NCBI GenBank assembly: GCA_017961625.1
Contig: JAGCWY010000131.1
Location: forward strand, 1 to 64,000
Direction: 5' to 3'
DNA length: 64,000 bases
Source: Ruminococcus sp.
GTDB lineage: Bacteria > Bacillota > Clostridia > Oscillospirales > Ruminococcaceae
In this document: one piece after another, positions 16,350-24,619 of the stretch
Layout of the letters: each line of letters opens with the position of its first letter
Position numbering within the stretch: position 1 is the stretch's first letter
Notes under the pieces: model-generated
Told to the model about the DNA's origin: nothing
Databases searched by the model: none
The model's input: only the letters and a program-made list of their open reading frames with translations
Translations under genes and position numbers: made by a program

Positions 16350-16793
16350 TCATGGACTTGTAACAACATCACCTGTCCAGTCAATTATACCGCCGAATTC
16401 GTAGATATGCGTATATCCCATATCGGCAAGTTTCTGCGAAGCCTCTTTGCTGCGTCGTCCGCTTCGGCAATATATAAGAATGACCTGATCCAAGTTCGGC
16501 AGTTCTTTAGGCTGTTTCGTATCAATAGACTCATTAGGTATCAGTATCGCGTCTGGGATATGACCGCTGTCATATTCATCCTGTCTTCTTACATCAACGA
16601 TAATGTGACCGTCATCAGCCTGCATCATTTCCTTGGCTTTTTCCTGCGTTATCTGCTGATAGCTTTTGGTTTCAGAAGCTTTTGTTTCCTGAGTTTCTGC
16701 CTGACCGCTTTCAGATGAGCTTGTCCCAGTGCCACAGGCTGACATGAACATACATAACGAAGCCAGTATGATAAGAGACGTTTTCATTCTCAT
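16350..16793 (-). CDS. Rhodanese-domain lipoprotein
   Basis: 147 residues. Signal peptide with a lipobox (FMSAC, Cys near residue 20), a Ser/Glu-rich spacer, then a single rhodanese domain with VDVRRQDEY and active site YCRSGRRS. It would sit on the outer face of the membrane and bind or transfer sulfane sulfur. The start ATG at 16793 overlaps the esterase stop as ATGA, so the two are translationally coupled; GTG 16805 is less likely. Confidence 0.85.
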   Translation of the reverse strand: MRMKTSLIILASLCMFMSACGTGTSSSESGQAETQETKASETKSYQQITQEKAKEMMQADDGHIIVDVRRQDEYDSGHIPDAILIPNESIDTKQPKELPNLDQVILIYCRSGRRSKEASQKLADMGYTHIYEFGGIIDWTGDVVTSP

Positions 16794-17452
16794 TCTACGC
16801 ACCACCTTATGCCTTTAGCTATACGCTTCTCAGGCTCATTGAAGTGTCCGCCCCCGTTCCATTCAAGAATATGACAGGACACGTTATTATCGTTGCACAC
16901 AAGCTCATACTGTCTACGAGTGCAGTCTCCCACAGTTGCCATAACGCGGTCACGAGCTTTTTCCTCACGGTCACCGAGACTAATGTATACGGAGCTGTTT
17001 TGCGGAGCAATATGACTTTCGGCATAGCTTATCCAGTTCCTGAACCATAGCGAGCCTGAACAGCTGATAACTCCGTTAAACGCTTGACTTTCGTAAAAAG
17101 CCCATAAGCTGAAAAGCCCTGCGAGAGAGTAGCCGCAGAGGATGCGCTGTCCTGTGAGACTATATTTCTTTTCGCAGAAAGGAATGCAATCATTCAGAAG
17201 CCAGTCCAACGTTTTGCATCCGCCGCCTGAAAATGACATCTTCTTGTTGAGCGTGAAATCCCATGGCGAAAAGTCTGCGTTCCAGTCCTCGACTTCGTAA
17301 ACGATATAGTTGCAATCCACGTCCCCGCACAGTGCGAGTACTTTTTCGATAGCCTCGGAACTGTTTTTTATCTCGCCCCAGTATATTGTGGGAAAGTCTG
17401 TACCGTTTATTATGATATGGCAGTTCCTGTCGCTGATATCAATTATTTGCAT
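16790..17452 (-). CDS. Esterase of alpha/beta hydrolase fold
   Basis: 220 residues, cytoplasmic. Nucleophile elbow CGYSLAG (Ser109) and late histidine GGGHFNEPEKR (His203) resemble the esterase D/Fes-like family. Natural substrate unknown. The ATG overlaps the upstream stop as TAATG and its own stop overlaps the rhodanese gene as ATGA. Confidence 0.75.
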   Translation of the reverse strand: MQIIDISDRNCHIIINGTDFPTIYWGEIKNSSEAIEKVLALCGDVDCNYIVYEVEDWNADFSPWDFTLNKKMSFSGGGCKTLDWLLNDCIPFCEKKYSLTGQRILCGYSLAGLFSLWAFYESQAFNGVISCSGSLWFRNWISYAESHIAPQNSSVYISLGDREEKARDRVMATVGDCTRRQYELVCNDNNVSCHILEWNGGGHFNEPEKRIAKGIRWCVE

Positions 17453-17907
17453 TATTCTTCTCCAAAGTTGTTAAGAGGTGCTTCATAAAAAAACATTCCC
17501 TCTGCATTGACAAGTTTTGCAAGAAGCTCCTGTAATTCGCTGCTGACATTATAAGCAGTCATATACAGATCATCTTTATTGAGTGACATCATCGCGTCAC
17601 ATTCAGTCAGAACTATATTGATATATCCGAGCTTTCCGCTGAAACACTTCTCAAGCAACAAAGTCAGCTCCTCAATTGTCGGATTTTCAGCAATCTTATC
17701 CTCTGAATCTGTAATAAAGTCATAGTAGCAGTAGAGCTTCAGTATGATATAGGTTAGCTTTCGTTCAAATTCAGATTTGTTCCGATGAAAGAATTTCTCA
17801 ACAGCAAAATACCGATTATCAACCTTTTGCGGAACCGTTTTTGGGAATATGTCTATCAGATATGCTTTCTTATCCATGAGAGTATCAATTCTGTCACTTA
17901 ACTCCAT
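17452..17907 (-). CDS. Uncharacterised 151-residue protein
   Basis: I do not recognise the family. The start at 17907 (MELSDRIDTL) is chosen for AAGGAG 7 bases upstream; a longer frame to 18015 lies over the GNAT gene. The product is mostly helical in appearance, without signal peptide or membrane segment, and includes acidic stretches (ECDAMMSLNKDD). It is coupled at both ends to its neighbours (14-base overlap upstream, TAATG downstream). Confidence 0.65.
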   Translation of the reverse strand: MELSDRIDTLMDKKAYLIDIFPKTVPQKVDNRYFAVEKFFHRNKSEFERKLTYIILKLYCYYDFITDSEDKIAENPTIEELTLLLEKCFSGKLGYINIVLTECDAMMSLNKDDLYMTAYNVSSELQELLAKLVNAEGMFFYEAPLNNFGEE

Positions 17908-18361
17908 CGCTGTGCTCCTTCCATTTTTCCATGTACACAAATTCAAGCTCGTCATTAACGACTTTCCGAGCAAATATCGTATAGCCCAGCTTCTGATACA
18001 GACGAATATTATCAAGACTTCGCGTACTTGTGAAGAGCTCGTAACGTTTATCTGGGAAGCACTTCTCTATCTCGGACAACAACATTGATCCGTAGCCTTT
18101 ATGTCTGTGGTTGGGATGTACCATGAGCTTGCCAATGTAAACTGTTCCTTCGCTTTCTTTTGCTCGGACTGAGCCAATAATAGTATTATTATCAGTCATT
18201 TTCAGTATAGTGCCACTGCTCCACTCATCAATGACTTCATCTAGAGTTTGCTTCAACGGAGGAATGTCTCTGCTTCCGAACAGATTCGCTTCGCTCTGAT
18301 ATGCAAGGTATTGAAGCTGTAATATGTCTTTAAGGTCATTTTCGTTTGCTTTAAGAATCAT
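17894..18361 (-). CDS. GNAT-family N-acetyltransferase
   Basis: 155 residues. Motif A, VHPNHRHKGYGSMLL, is the acetyl-CoA pyrophosphate loop; motif B-like LYQKLGYTIFARK follows. Substrate unknown (small amine or N terminus). It begins directly after the upstream gene (stop at 18362) and overlaps the next gene by 14 bases. Confidence 0.85.
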   Translation of the reverse strand: MILKANENDLKDILQLQYLAYQSEANLFGSRDIPPLKQTLDEVIDEWSSGTILKMTDNNTIIGSVRAKESEGTVYIGKLMVHPNHRHKGYGSMLLSEIEKCFPDKRYELFTSTRSLDNIRLYQKLGYTIFARKVVNDELEFVYMEKWKEHSDGVK

Positions 18362-18799
18362 TTATTTCTCCTGTCGAAACACTTTAATATTCTTGCTATT
18401 TTTTATTGCTTTTTCCATAATTTCACTAATATTCATAGTACTTAGGAATTCATATTCCTGTTCTATTGACTCGTCATCTTTCCATAAGTATAATTCAAAT
18501 GCATTTATTATCATGATTTCCTCAAAAAGAATATTTATGCTTTCAGCTTTTATGATTTCTTCAACAGAATACTTTTTACGATTTATCGTCAGAATTATGG
18601 GTGTTGGTATATGTGTTTCTCTTATCAAAGTATCAAAGTACATTCCATTGAGAATTTCTATAAACTCTGCTTTGTCATCAACAAAAAATTGTCTTGGAAA
18701 ACATATTTCTTCTTTCCTATCCCACCAAAACGTTCTAGTTTTTAAACCAATTTTATTTACATACAGTTCAGGTAAAACTATATCCAAATTGTAATCCAT
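18362..18799 (-). CDS. Uncharacterised 145-residue protein
   Basis: No family recognised. Soluble, acidic, with a W-W-D stretch near the N terminus (FWWDRKEEICFP). The ribosome site is weak (GTGAAG). It fits between the flavoprotein and GNAT genes with no gap to the latter, which supports a real gene in the operon. Confidence 0.6.
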   Translation of the reverse strand: MDYNLDIVLPELYVNKIGLKTRTFWWDRKEEICFPRQFFVDDKAEFIEILNGMYFDTLIRETHIPTPIILTINRKKYSVEEIIKAESINILFEEIMIINAFELYLWKDDESIEQEYEFLSTMNISEIMEKAIKNSKNIKVFRQEK

Positions 18800-18847
18800 A
18801 ATTCTTCACATCACTATTTGAATTATAAATCGATACTTTAGAAATAA

Positions 18848-19384
18848 TTATATCGAAGCTCCCAACTCATATGCTTCTTTCAGCGCAGAATTGTTTTCAA
18901 TGTCACCTATATCCTTGACTCCGCGCACTAACACCGTACCGATACTTTCAAGCTTAAAGAAGTCCAGCACCATTTTATACTGCATCAGTATTGGATCAAA
19001 CAAATTCGTTAGCTCTGCTGCTCCCACAAGTAGCAGTCCGAGTTTTTTAATATGGAATGTATTTCTCATAGGCGTGTGAAGTCTGTCCACAATAGCCTTC
19101 AGCTGTGCGCTTATACCATAGAAATACACCGGTGAAGCTATGACGACTATATCCGCATTTCGCAGCCTTTCATATATTTGTACCATGTCGTCGTTCTGGA
19201 AGCACTTGTTACCCTCGCGATTAAAACAGCTATTGCAGCCTATACATGGATTTACATTATAGTCTGCAACGGATATTATCTCCACATTGTTCTTTTTCGC
19301 TGCGCCATCAGAAAAGCTTTTCACCAACAATGTAGTATTGCCGTTTTTTCTCATACTACCGACTAATATTATAATGTTACTCAT
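18848..19384 (-). CDS. Iron-sulfur flavoprotein / NADPH-dependent FMN reductase-like
   Basis: 178 residues. Flavodoxin-like FMN loop near the N terminus (GSMRKNGNT), then CIGCNSCFNREGNKC, a compact C-x2-C-x2-C-x7-C motif typical of iron-sulfur flavoproteins, and the FMN-binding SPVYFYGISAQLKA. Likely a low-potential electron carrier or quinone/oxygen reductase. Start at 19384 chosen for AGAGG upstream; the frame extends to 19426 without support. First well-supported gene of the minus-strand operon that runs to 16350. Confidence 0.85.
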   Translation of the reverse strand: MSNIIILVGSMRKNGNTTLLVKSFSDGAAKKNNVEIISVADYNVNPCIGCNSCFNREGNKCFQNDDMVQIYERLRNADIVVIASPVYFYGISAQLKAIVDRLHTPMRNTFHIKKLGLLLVGAAELTNLFDPILMQYKMVLDFFKLESIGTVLVRGVKDIGDIENNSALKEAYELGASI

Positions 19385-19430
19385 TTCAGCAACCTCTGTC
19401 TTATTTAAAAACATATTATACATCAAAGAA

Positions 19431-19544
19431 TTACTTTATATCGTCCATTATCTCCTCAATCTGCTTACCACCGATACCCTTGATTTTGCTGTAAGTGTTC
19501 CTGCAAGTAATGCCTTTCCATACAATATATAGCCCATTCGTCAT
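19431..19544 (-). CDS. Possible 37-residue leader ORF
   Basis: An ATG at 19544 opens a frame ending IGGKQIEEIMDDIK at 19431, 46 bases ahead of the flavoprotein gene. The promoter's start site is only about 5 bases upstream of this ATG and there is no ribosome site, so it would have to be translated leaderless. It may equally be the tail of a lost gene. Confidence 0.25.
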   Translation of the reverse strand: MTNGLYIVWKGITCRNTYSKIKGIGGKQIEEIMDDIK

Positions 19545-19555
19545 TTCTTAAACTA

Positions 19556-19584
19556 ATTATAACATATCAACTATGCAATGTAAA
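19556..19584 (-). promoter_or_regulatory. Promoter of the iron-sulfur flavoprotein operon
   Basis: On the minus strand TTTACA (19584-19579) and TATAAT (19561-19556) with a 17-base spacer. Confidence 0.75.
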
Positions 19585-19627
19585 TAGTAAAACTGAACTG
19601 TCCATATGGCTGCTCACATGTTACAAC

Positions 19628-19783
19628 TCCGATTTTGTATGCTGCAGCGACAGCTCACGCAGCGGCATGAATGGAAACGGCCTCGGACTCGCCATTGCTG
19701 ACAAGACAGCTGCTCATATTGGCGGAAAGCTCTCTATTTCGCGCAGCGATAAGGAATTCACATCTGAGTTGAAACTCAGATGA
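19628..19783 (+). pseudogene. Sensor histidine kinase remnant (C-terminal ATP-binding end)
   Basis: The frame ending at 19783 reads SDSSRSG then GNGLGLAIADKTAAHIGGK, which is the G2 box and final strands of a HATPase_c domain. Nothing upstream continues the kinase; a minus-strand promoter abuts it. This is a decayed 3' end, followed by its original terminator. Confidence 0.7.
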
Positions 19784-19791
19784 GGTTTTTT
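19761..19791 (+). terminator. Terminator after the histidine kinase remnant
   Basis: CATCTGAGT (19761-19769) pairs with ACTCAGATG (19774-19782), followed by a T run. Confidence 0.75.
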
Positions 19792-19874
19792 CGGTCAGCT
19801 TATATAAGAAAAAGTTTTTTATTAGAAAGAGAATATAACAGAGAGTTCCCGCAAGTGCATAATGTCTTTAAGTT

Positions 19875-19918
19875 AAAAAGAAGATGTAAGAGAAAAAATA
19901 CTCTTACATCTTCTTTTT
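19875..19918. terminator. Bidirectional terminator hairpin
   Basis: An 18-bp perfect stem (19875-19892 with 19901-19918) flanked by A and T runs on the two sides. It can terminate the minus-strand PH-domain gene. Confidence 0.8.
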
Positions 19919-19990
19919 ACTTAACAACATTAGCCAATTCTGCGAGACTACTTCGTTACTACATGACATGATCTAATTGGATCATTCAAA

Positions 19991-20641
19991 TTACCATCGC
20001 CTGTCGTCATACTGATCGCTATTCTGTTGCATGTAAGATCGCATATCCCTAGGTGCGTTTTCCGGCATGCCAGTGGCAAACGACGGTTGATACTGCATAA
20101 TCATTTGATAAAGATCTTCGTAATCAGCAATATTTTCAATCTTGACATTGCGCTGATGAGGGGTACGATGCTTGCCGGAATACACAATCTCGTCAAGCTT
20201 TAGAACAACATCTCCCGTATAAGCGCGTTTGTCAAAAAAAGATTGTTGTGTACCAACAGAGATAACCTGCTGATAGGTAATTCTTTCGGTAGTTGTATTG
20301 AAAACTCCATGCTGTATATAAACAGCCTGATCAGTGACACAGTAGCATGTATTTTTTGCACGAACAGCAGAGGTCAGCACACCACCAAGATACAGCCAGA
20401 CAGGCATTAGATGCAGTAAAAAAAATGGAATCAAGAATCCCATCATGCTTTTCCCTATACCGGTTGACGAATGAGAATTTGAATTGGCAGATGACATGAA
20501 TATGATCCCGAAATCAAATATAGCCCATAATGCCGCAAATGGTAACAGCGGATTAAAGATCGACTCCATAACAGAAACCTTTTTGTTTTTTGTTCCGGAC
20601 CAGATAATGTGTTCGTTGGGTCCAACCTGGGATTCAAGCAT
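19991..20641 (-). CDS. Membrane protein with bacterial PH (YdbS-like) domain
   Basis: 216 residues. Two hydrophobic stretches (about 28-50 and 66-92) are followed by a bacterial PH domain (bPH2) recognised from the CYCVTDQAVYIQHGVF and ITYQQVISV pattern. The C-terminal about 25 residues are polar and probably disordered. Such proteins are membrane-associated, with functions mostly unknown. Single gene with its own promoter and terminator. Confidence 0.75.
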   Translation of the reverse strand: MLESQVGPNEHIIWSGTKNKKVSVMESIFNPLLPFAALWAIFDFGIIFMSSANSNSHSSTGIGKSMMGFLIPFFLLHLMPVWLYLGGVLTSAVRAKNTCYCVTDQAVYIQHGVFNTTTERITYQQVISVGTQQSFFDKRAYTGDVVLKLDEIVYSGKHRTPHQRNVKIENIADYEDLYQMIMQYQPSFATGMPENAPRDMRSYMQQNSDQYDDRRW

Positions 20642-20676
20642 AGTTATTATCCTTTCATGTGAGAAATATTGTTATC

Positions 20677-20705
20677 AGTATAACATGACTTGGCATGATT
20701 GTCAA
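20677..20705 (-). promoter_or_regulatory. Promoter of the PH-domain gene
   Basis: Minus-strand TTGACA (20705-20700) and TATACT (20682-20677) with a 17-base spacer. Confidence 0.85.
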
Positions 20706-20858
20706 GACAGCTATAAATTGCAAATGTTGTTGTTCTCATTTCCATATTTCTTACTATAGACTATTTTAGTCTATTAAATTTGGCCTATGGCCTTGTTAAA
20801 ATTCTATTATATACAAGATTTTAATTATGAGGAATACGTCGGTTATTTTAAGCTTACA

Positions 20859-20894
20859 ATAAGAAGTCGGACATAAGCCCGACTTATCTTATTA
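20859..20894 (-). terminator. Hairpin after the dockerin gene at 20895
   Basis: AATAAGAAGTCGG pairs with CCGACTT-TCTTATT around the loop ACATAAGC. The T run on the minus strand is weak. Confidence 0.5.
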
Positions 20895-21821
20895 TTAATT
20901 CGATTTCTTCACATATGTCTCTAAAGACATTGTGTCTTCTTTAGTCGTTGAAGTATACGCATAGTATGCAAGTATATTAGATGCATCAATGGAATTAATC
21001 AATCGGTCGTGATTTACATCTGCATTAAGCTTCTGCATATCATCATATTCTCCTTCTTGATTGGTCGATATACGGGCATAATATGCAAGTATTGAAGAAG
21101 CATCAACTGCATTGATATACCCATCAGAGTTAACATCTCCCAGTGTATCAAGTTCTTCAATAACTACCGGGCTATCAGGAGCAGGACCTAAAATCATCGT
21201 TGTTCCTCCGTAAACGATAGGATTCTGTTGTGTCCATACATATATTAATTGGTACAGCCTTACAAGTGATCGCTCATTTGCAACAGCCGGAACAGGCTCA
21301 ACAAATATCGCTGCGTATTTTTGATAAGTATGTTTAACATTGCCGTTGGCATCATATTCAGAATAATAATCGTATGCAAAATTGTTTTTTTCGGCATAAA
21401 ATTTGTAGTATTCTTCGGGCATTTTCAAATCTAATGTCATCTTCTCAAAGTCATAATCATAGTAGTTTTTTTTGTTAAAAGCATCCATATCGCTACTTTC
21501 AAGTACATCACTCTCGCCTTTCAGCATATAGTCATTCAGCTTCACATTTACCCATGTTACTGGGTTTGAAGCAACTCTTTCTTCAGCGTATTCTTTGCTC
21601 TTATATGTCAGATTATGTTCTGAACAATACTGCTTCAGTTCGTCTTCCTCCAAAACATATAGTTCCTCAAAAGTCAGTAATTCTCCTGAGGTAGTAGTCT
21701 CAGAGACAGTGATAAGAGTTTCTGTATCAGCTGCACTTACAGTATTCACAGGAAACACTGTCAGCATTGACGAAAGCATCAATGTAGCAGTTATAGCTGT
21801 ACCTATTGTTTTTCTTCTCAT
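20895..21821 (-). CDS. Secreted dockerin protein of unknown function
   Basis: 308 residues. Signal peptide to about residue 35 (MRRKTIGTAITATLMLSSML), then about 190 residues without a recognised fold, and a C-terminal dockerin with two calcium repeats, GDVNSDGYINAVDASSILAY and ADVNHDRLINSIDASNILAY. The DAS-xILAYYA style matches the dockerin of the SGNH hydrolase at 43692. Start 21821 is chosen for AAGGAGAG; the frame upstream to 21887 is not credible. It would be a cellulosome subunit, possibly a binding or structural module. Confidence 0.85.
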   Translation of the reverse strand: MRRKTIGTAITATLMLSSMLTVFPVNTVSAADTETLITVSETTTSGELLTFEELYVLEEDELKQYCSEHNLTYKSKEYAEERVASNPVTWVNVKLNDYMLKGESDVLESSDMDAFNKKNYYDYDFEKMTLDLKMPEEYYKFYAEKNNFAYDYYSEYDANGNVKHTYQKYAAIFVEPVPAVANERSLVRLYQLIYVWTQQNPIVYGGTTMILGPAPDSPVVIEELDTLGDVNSDGYINAVDASSILAYYARISTNQEGEYDDMQKLNADVNHDRLINSIDASNILAYYAYTSTTKEDTMSLETYVKKSN

Positions 21822-21908
21822 TATTATCTCTCCTTGTCTAATTATAACGATATACTTGCTATGACTATAATTAAGTGTCACAATCATTTCGGAGGTTCTT
21901 TTGTGGTT

Positions 21909-21997
21909 TGTCCGATATGAGCACTATCTAACGAGTGAAAGTTCACTTGGCTAATCGACTGAGAGATTGGCGGCTTAATTGTCGACTCCTACTCGAT
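21909..21997 (+). mobile_element. Miniature group II intron remnant
   Basis: 21908-21941 resembles the intron 5' region at 7459-7492 with about seven differences (CCGATATGAGCAC, AACGAGTGAA). Directly downstream, GATTGGCGGCTTAATTGTCG then ACTCCTACTCGAT resembles the domain VI end at 7423-7456. The order here is correct (5' part then 3' end) with everything between deleted. Its last bases provide the final codons and stop of the convergent M6 protease gene. Confidence 0.6.
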
Positions 21998-24364
21998 TGA
22001 TGGGGATATGGTTATTGTGTATGTGCCGCCGTTAAGATACGCAGGATCGTAGAACTTATAGCCTTCCGAGAACGGATCAGGTGCATAGTCAGGTCCGTAT
22101 TGAAAATCGGATATCTGCACTTTCAGTCCGGTATCTACAGTCATATCGCCGTTCCCATCATACCATGCGAAGTCATCAACACTGCTGTCAATGATATTTT
22201 TATAATTAAGACCTCTTGTGCCTGGATAGAACAATCCGTCCTGATTCACAAGGCGCAGCACCCGCTGCTTCTCGTCGCTGCTGTCATAGTGAGGGCTGTT
22301 TATGCTGTACTTGAACTCCATGCCGAATGCATCTTCCGAGATTTCTGCATTACAGTGCAGGATACGGACTCCGCCTTCTTTTGAGAATAGTGAACTTCGG
22401 TTGCCGTTCCAGTCATAAACAGAATTATTGGCTTCTCCAGTAATAAACTCTATTATGAAGTACTCACTGAACCAGTCATTTCCCTTCATTCTTGGTATGA
22501 TAACACAGGAGGGCTCCTGTTGTGAGGAATTCAGAGTGAATGTCTGCTCACCGCCCGTATAGACCTGTATCTCATCTTCCGTTATCCATCCCAGCATTAA
22601 CTTTGAAAATGCAGACAGGTCGCCTTTGCCCTCGTCCATGAGCTCCATACCGGCGTCGCCGGTCATTCCGCCGTCACCTGTATCATTGTCACTGTCTTTA
22701 CAGTAATAATCTGTAAGTCCCATAGCGTGACATAGCTCATGAGCTATCTTGGCGTTTGTACCTGATCGTTCCTGAGGCCAGAACGGGCTCACGCAGTAGG
22801 TACCGACCCTGATACCGTCATATCTGTTGCTGCCGGAATAATTTGCAGAAAAAGGCCACCAGTCAGGAATTTTGTTGCCGTAGATGTCAATTGATATCAC
22901 ACTTTCGGGAACTACTATTATCATCGAGTCTAGTGTAGTATCACCGTTGATGTCATAGACTTTGTAATCCAGCCTGTCCTCAAATTCAGCCATTATCTCC
23001 TCGACCAATTCCTGTGCATTGTTGTTTACGTAGCTCTCGGCAGGCTTTTTTGCGGTATAATTAATGACATCACATTCAAGGTTCAGTTTGCCATATGACG
23101 CACGGTCAAAATAGGCGGGTATACTCTCCAGGGGATAGGCTCTGTCGTTCTTGTTTCCCTCGCCGAAACACTGGCTTTTTATCATATCAGCAAAATCAAT
23201 CAGATATAAAGAATGATCAGGAAAATCTACTGCAAATACCGGAATACGACTGCTGCCGATACTGGGCATTGAGGGGGCCAAAGTGCTTACAGGAGCTTTC
23301 TTGCCAAGTCCTGTCACCTTTGTGATAAGCAGCCTCCTGAGCTCCACAAGATCGAACACATCAAGCCTGTCATCTTTACAGAGATCAGCAGTATTCCAGT
23401 CTTTCGACTTTATTTTTCCGCTTCCTGACAGCCACCTTTGAAGCAGTACAAGATCGGCGATACTAGTTTTTTTGTCGCCGTTAACGTCACCCATTATGTG
23501 TACAGGTGCTGTGTATTCACTTACACGCTTTATTGCACTGTTCATTCCGAATACTTGCGTATATTCCTCCATGAATCCGTCATAGTTCTCATCGGGCAGA
23601 TACACAACGGGCTCATCGCCACCGGTGTAAATAAAAGATAGCGGATCGTAGCTCCAGTCGCTGTTCGCTCCACATTCATTGCTTTTTTCTATGGCTTTGG
23701 TGCTCTCTAGAACAATGCTTTCAAGATACTCACACTGTATAAATGCTATTCCAATATTTGAGACATTCTTCGGTATAGTTATGGTCTCAAGACAGGTGTT
23801 GCCAGCAAAGGCTTCATCGCCTATAGATTCAAGGGACTCCGGCAAACAGAATACAGATATCTCAGTTCCTGAAAAAGCAGAAGTTTCTATTTTTTTCAAG
23901 CCCTCGGGTAGATTCACAGCTACAAGTTCTTCTGCACAACTAAAGGCATACTGGTCTATGATCTTTACAGTATCAGGCACATCAAAGCGCCTGTCAGATC
24001 TGCCCTGCGGATAGCGTACAAGTCTGTCCATATCCTTGCTGTAGATAACACCGTCAACCGAACACAGATAAGGGTTATCCTCAGCTACATAATATGCTGC
24101 TGCGGAGCAGTTTGACGCGTAAAAGGTCTTAACGGTATCAGGCAGGATAACTGATGTTATGTTTCTATTCCTGTCTATATAGACCTCTGTTACTATTCTG
24201 CCGTTGTATTCCTTGGGAACGATCACGTCTCCCGAATAAGAACTGTCAAGAAATAACGAAATATCCCTGTCATCTTTCATGCCGACCATGTAAGGCTCAA
24301 CGGGAGGCTGGAAAAACAGTGTTGCGGCTGCCGCTGCTGCAATAAGTCTGTTCATAGTATTCAC
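21989..24364 (-). CDS. Secreted M6 metalloprotease with leucine-rich repeats and internal dockerin
   Basis: 791 residues. Short signal peptide, BspA-type (LRR_5) repeats over about 60-235 (IGDEAFAGNTCLETITIPKN), a dockerin at about 290-355 (GDVNGDKKTSIADLVLLQRW and ADLCKDDRLDVFDLVELRRL), then an M6 peptidase domain with zinc motif HELCHAMGLTDYY (H542, E543, H546). M6 enzymes include immune inhibitor A. Expected to be secreted, cellulosome-bound and proteolytic. The C terminus (TYTITISPSIE) ends in intron-derived sequence; the sister protein at 24620 ends about as far after the same TITI motif. Own promoter at 24403. Confidence 0.88.
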   Translation of the reverse strand: MNTMNRLIAAAAAATLFFQPPVEPYMVGMKDDRDISLFLDSSYSGDVIVPKEYNGRIVTEVYIDRNRNITSVILPDTVKTFYASNCSAAAYYVAEDNPYLCSVDGVIYSKDMDRLVRYPQGRSDRRFDVPDTVKIIDQYAFSCAEELVAVNLPEGLKKIETSAFSGTEISVFCLPESLESIGDEAFAGNTCLETITIPKNVSNIGIAFIQCEYLESIVLESTKAIEKSNECGANSDWSYDPLSFIYTGGDEPVVYLPDENYDGFMEEYTQVFGMNSAIKRVSEYTAPVHIMGDVNGDKKTSIADLVLLQRWLSGSGKIKSKDWNTADLCKDDRLDVFDLVELRRLLITKVTGLGKKAPVSTLAPSMPSIGSSRIPVFAVDFPDHSLYLIDFADMIKSQCFGEGNKNDRAYPLESIPAYFDRASYGKLNLECDVINYTAKKPAESYVNNNAQELVEEIMAEFEDRLDYKVYDINGDTTLDSMIIVVPESVISIDIYGNKIPDWWPFSANYSGSNRYDGIRVGTYCVSPFWPQERSGTNAKIAHELCHAMGLTDYYCKDSDNDTGDGGMTGDAGMELMDEGKGDLSAFSKLMLGWITEDEIQVYTGGEQTFTLNSSQQEPSCVIIPRMKGNDWFSEYFIIEFITGEANNSVYDWNGNRSSLFSKEGGVRILHCNAEISEDAFGMEFKYSINSPHYDSSDEKQRVLRLVNQDGLFYPGTRGLNYKNIIDSSVDDFAWYDGNGDMTVDTGLKVQISDFQYGPDYAPDPFSEGYKFYDPAYLNGGTYTITISPSIE

Positions 24365-24402
24365 CTCTTTTTCACACGATACGGTAATGTATACTATATA
24401 TT

Positions 24403-24431
24403 AATTATACCGCATACACTATGTATAATCA
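24403..24431 (-). promoter_or_regulatory. Promoter of the LRR-M6 protease gene
   Basis: Minus-strand TTGATT (24431-24426) and TATAAT (24408-24403) with a 17-base spacer. Confidence 0.75.
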
Positions 24432-24560
24432 ACTCACATAGATCAAAGGTTACATACTCTTAATAATATATAGTGTCAATGCATAAAAACAGCATTTTAA
24501 ACTTGTCTATAATGATTATGATTTTTTCTATGTGTAGATTATGAGCAGAAGGATACAGAA

Positions 24561-24588
24561 TGATCCGGTCAGAAGAGTGACCGGATCA
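24561..24588 (-). terminator. Hairpin after the second M6 protease gene
   Basis: TGATCCGGTCA (24561-24571) pairs with TGACCGGATCA (24578-24588). There is no clear T run, so termination is uncertain. Confidence 0.45.
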
Positions 24589-24619
24589 AATACACATGAT
24601 TTTGAACTTGGATACTGCA

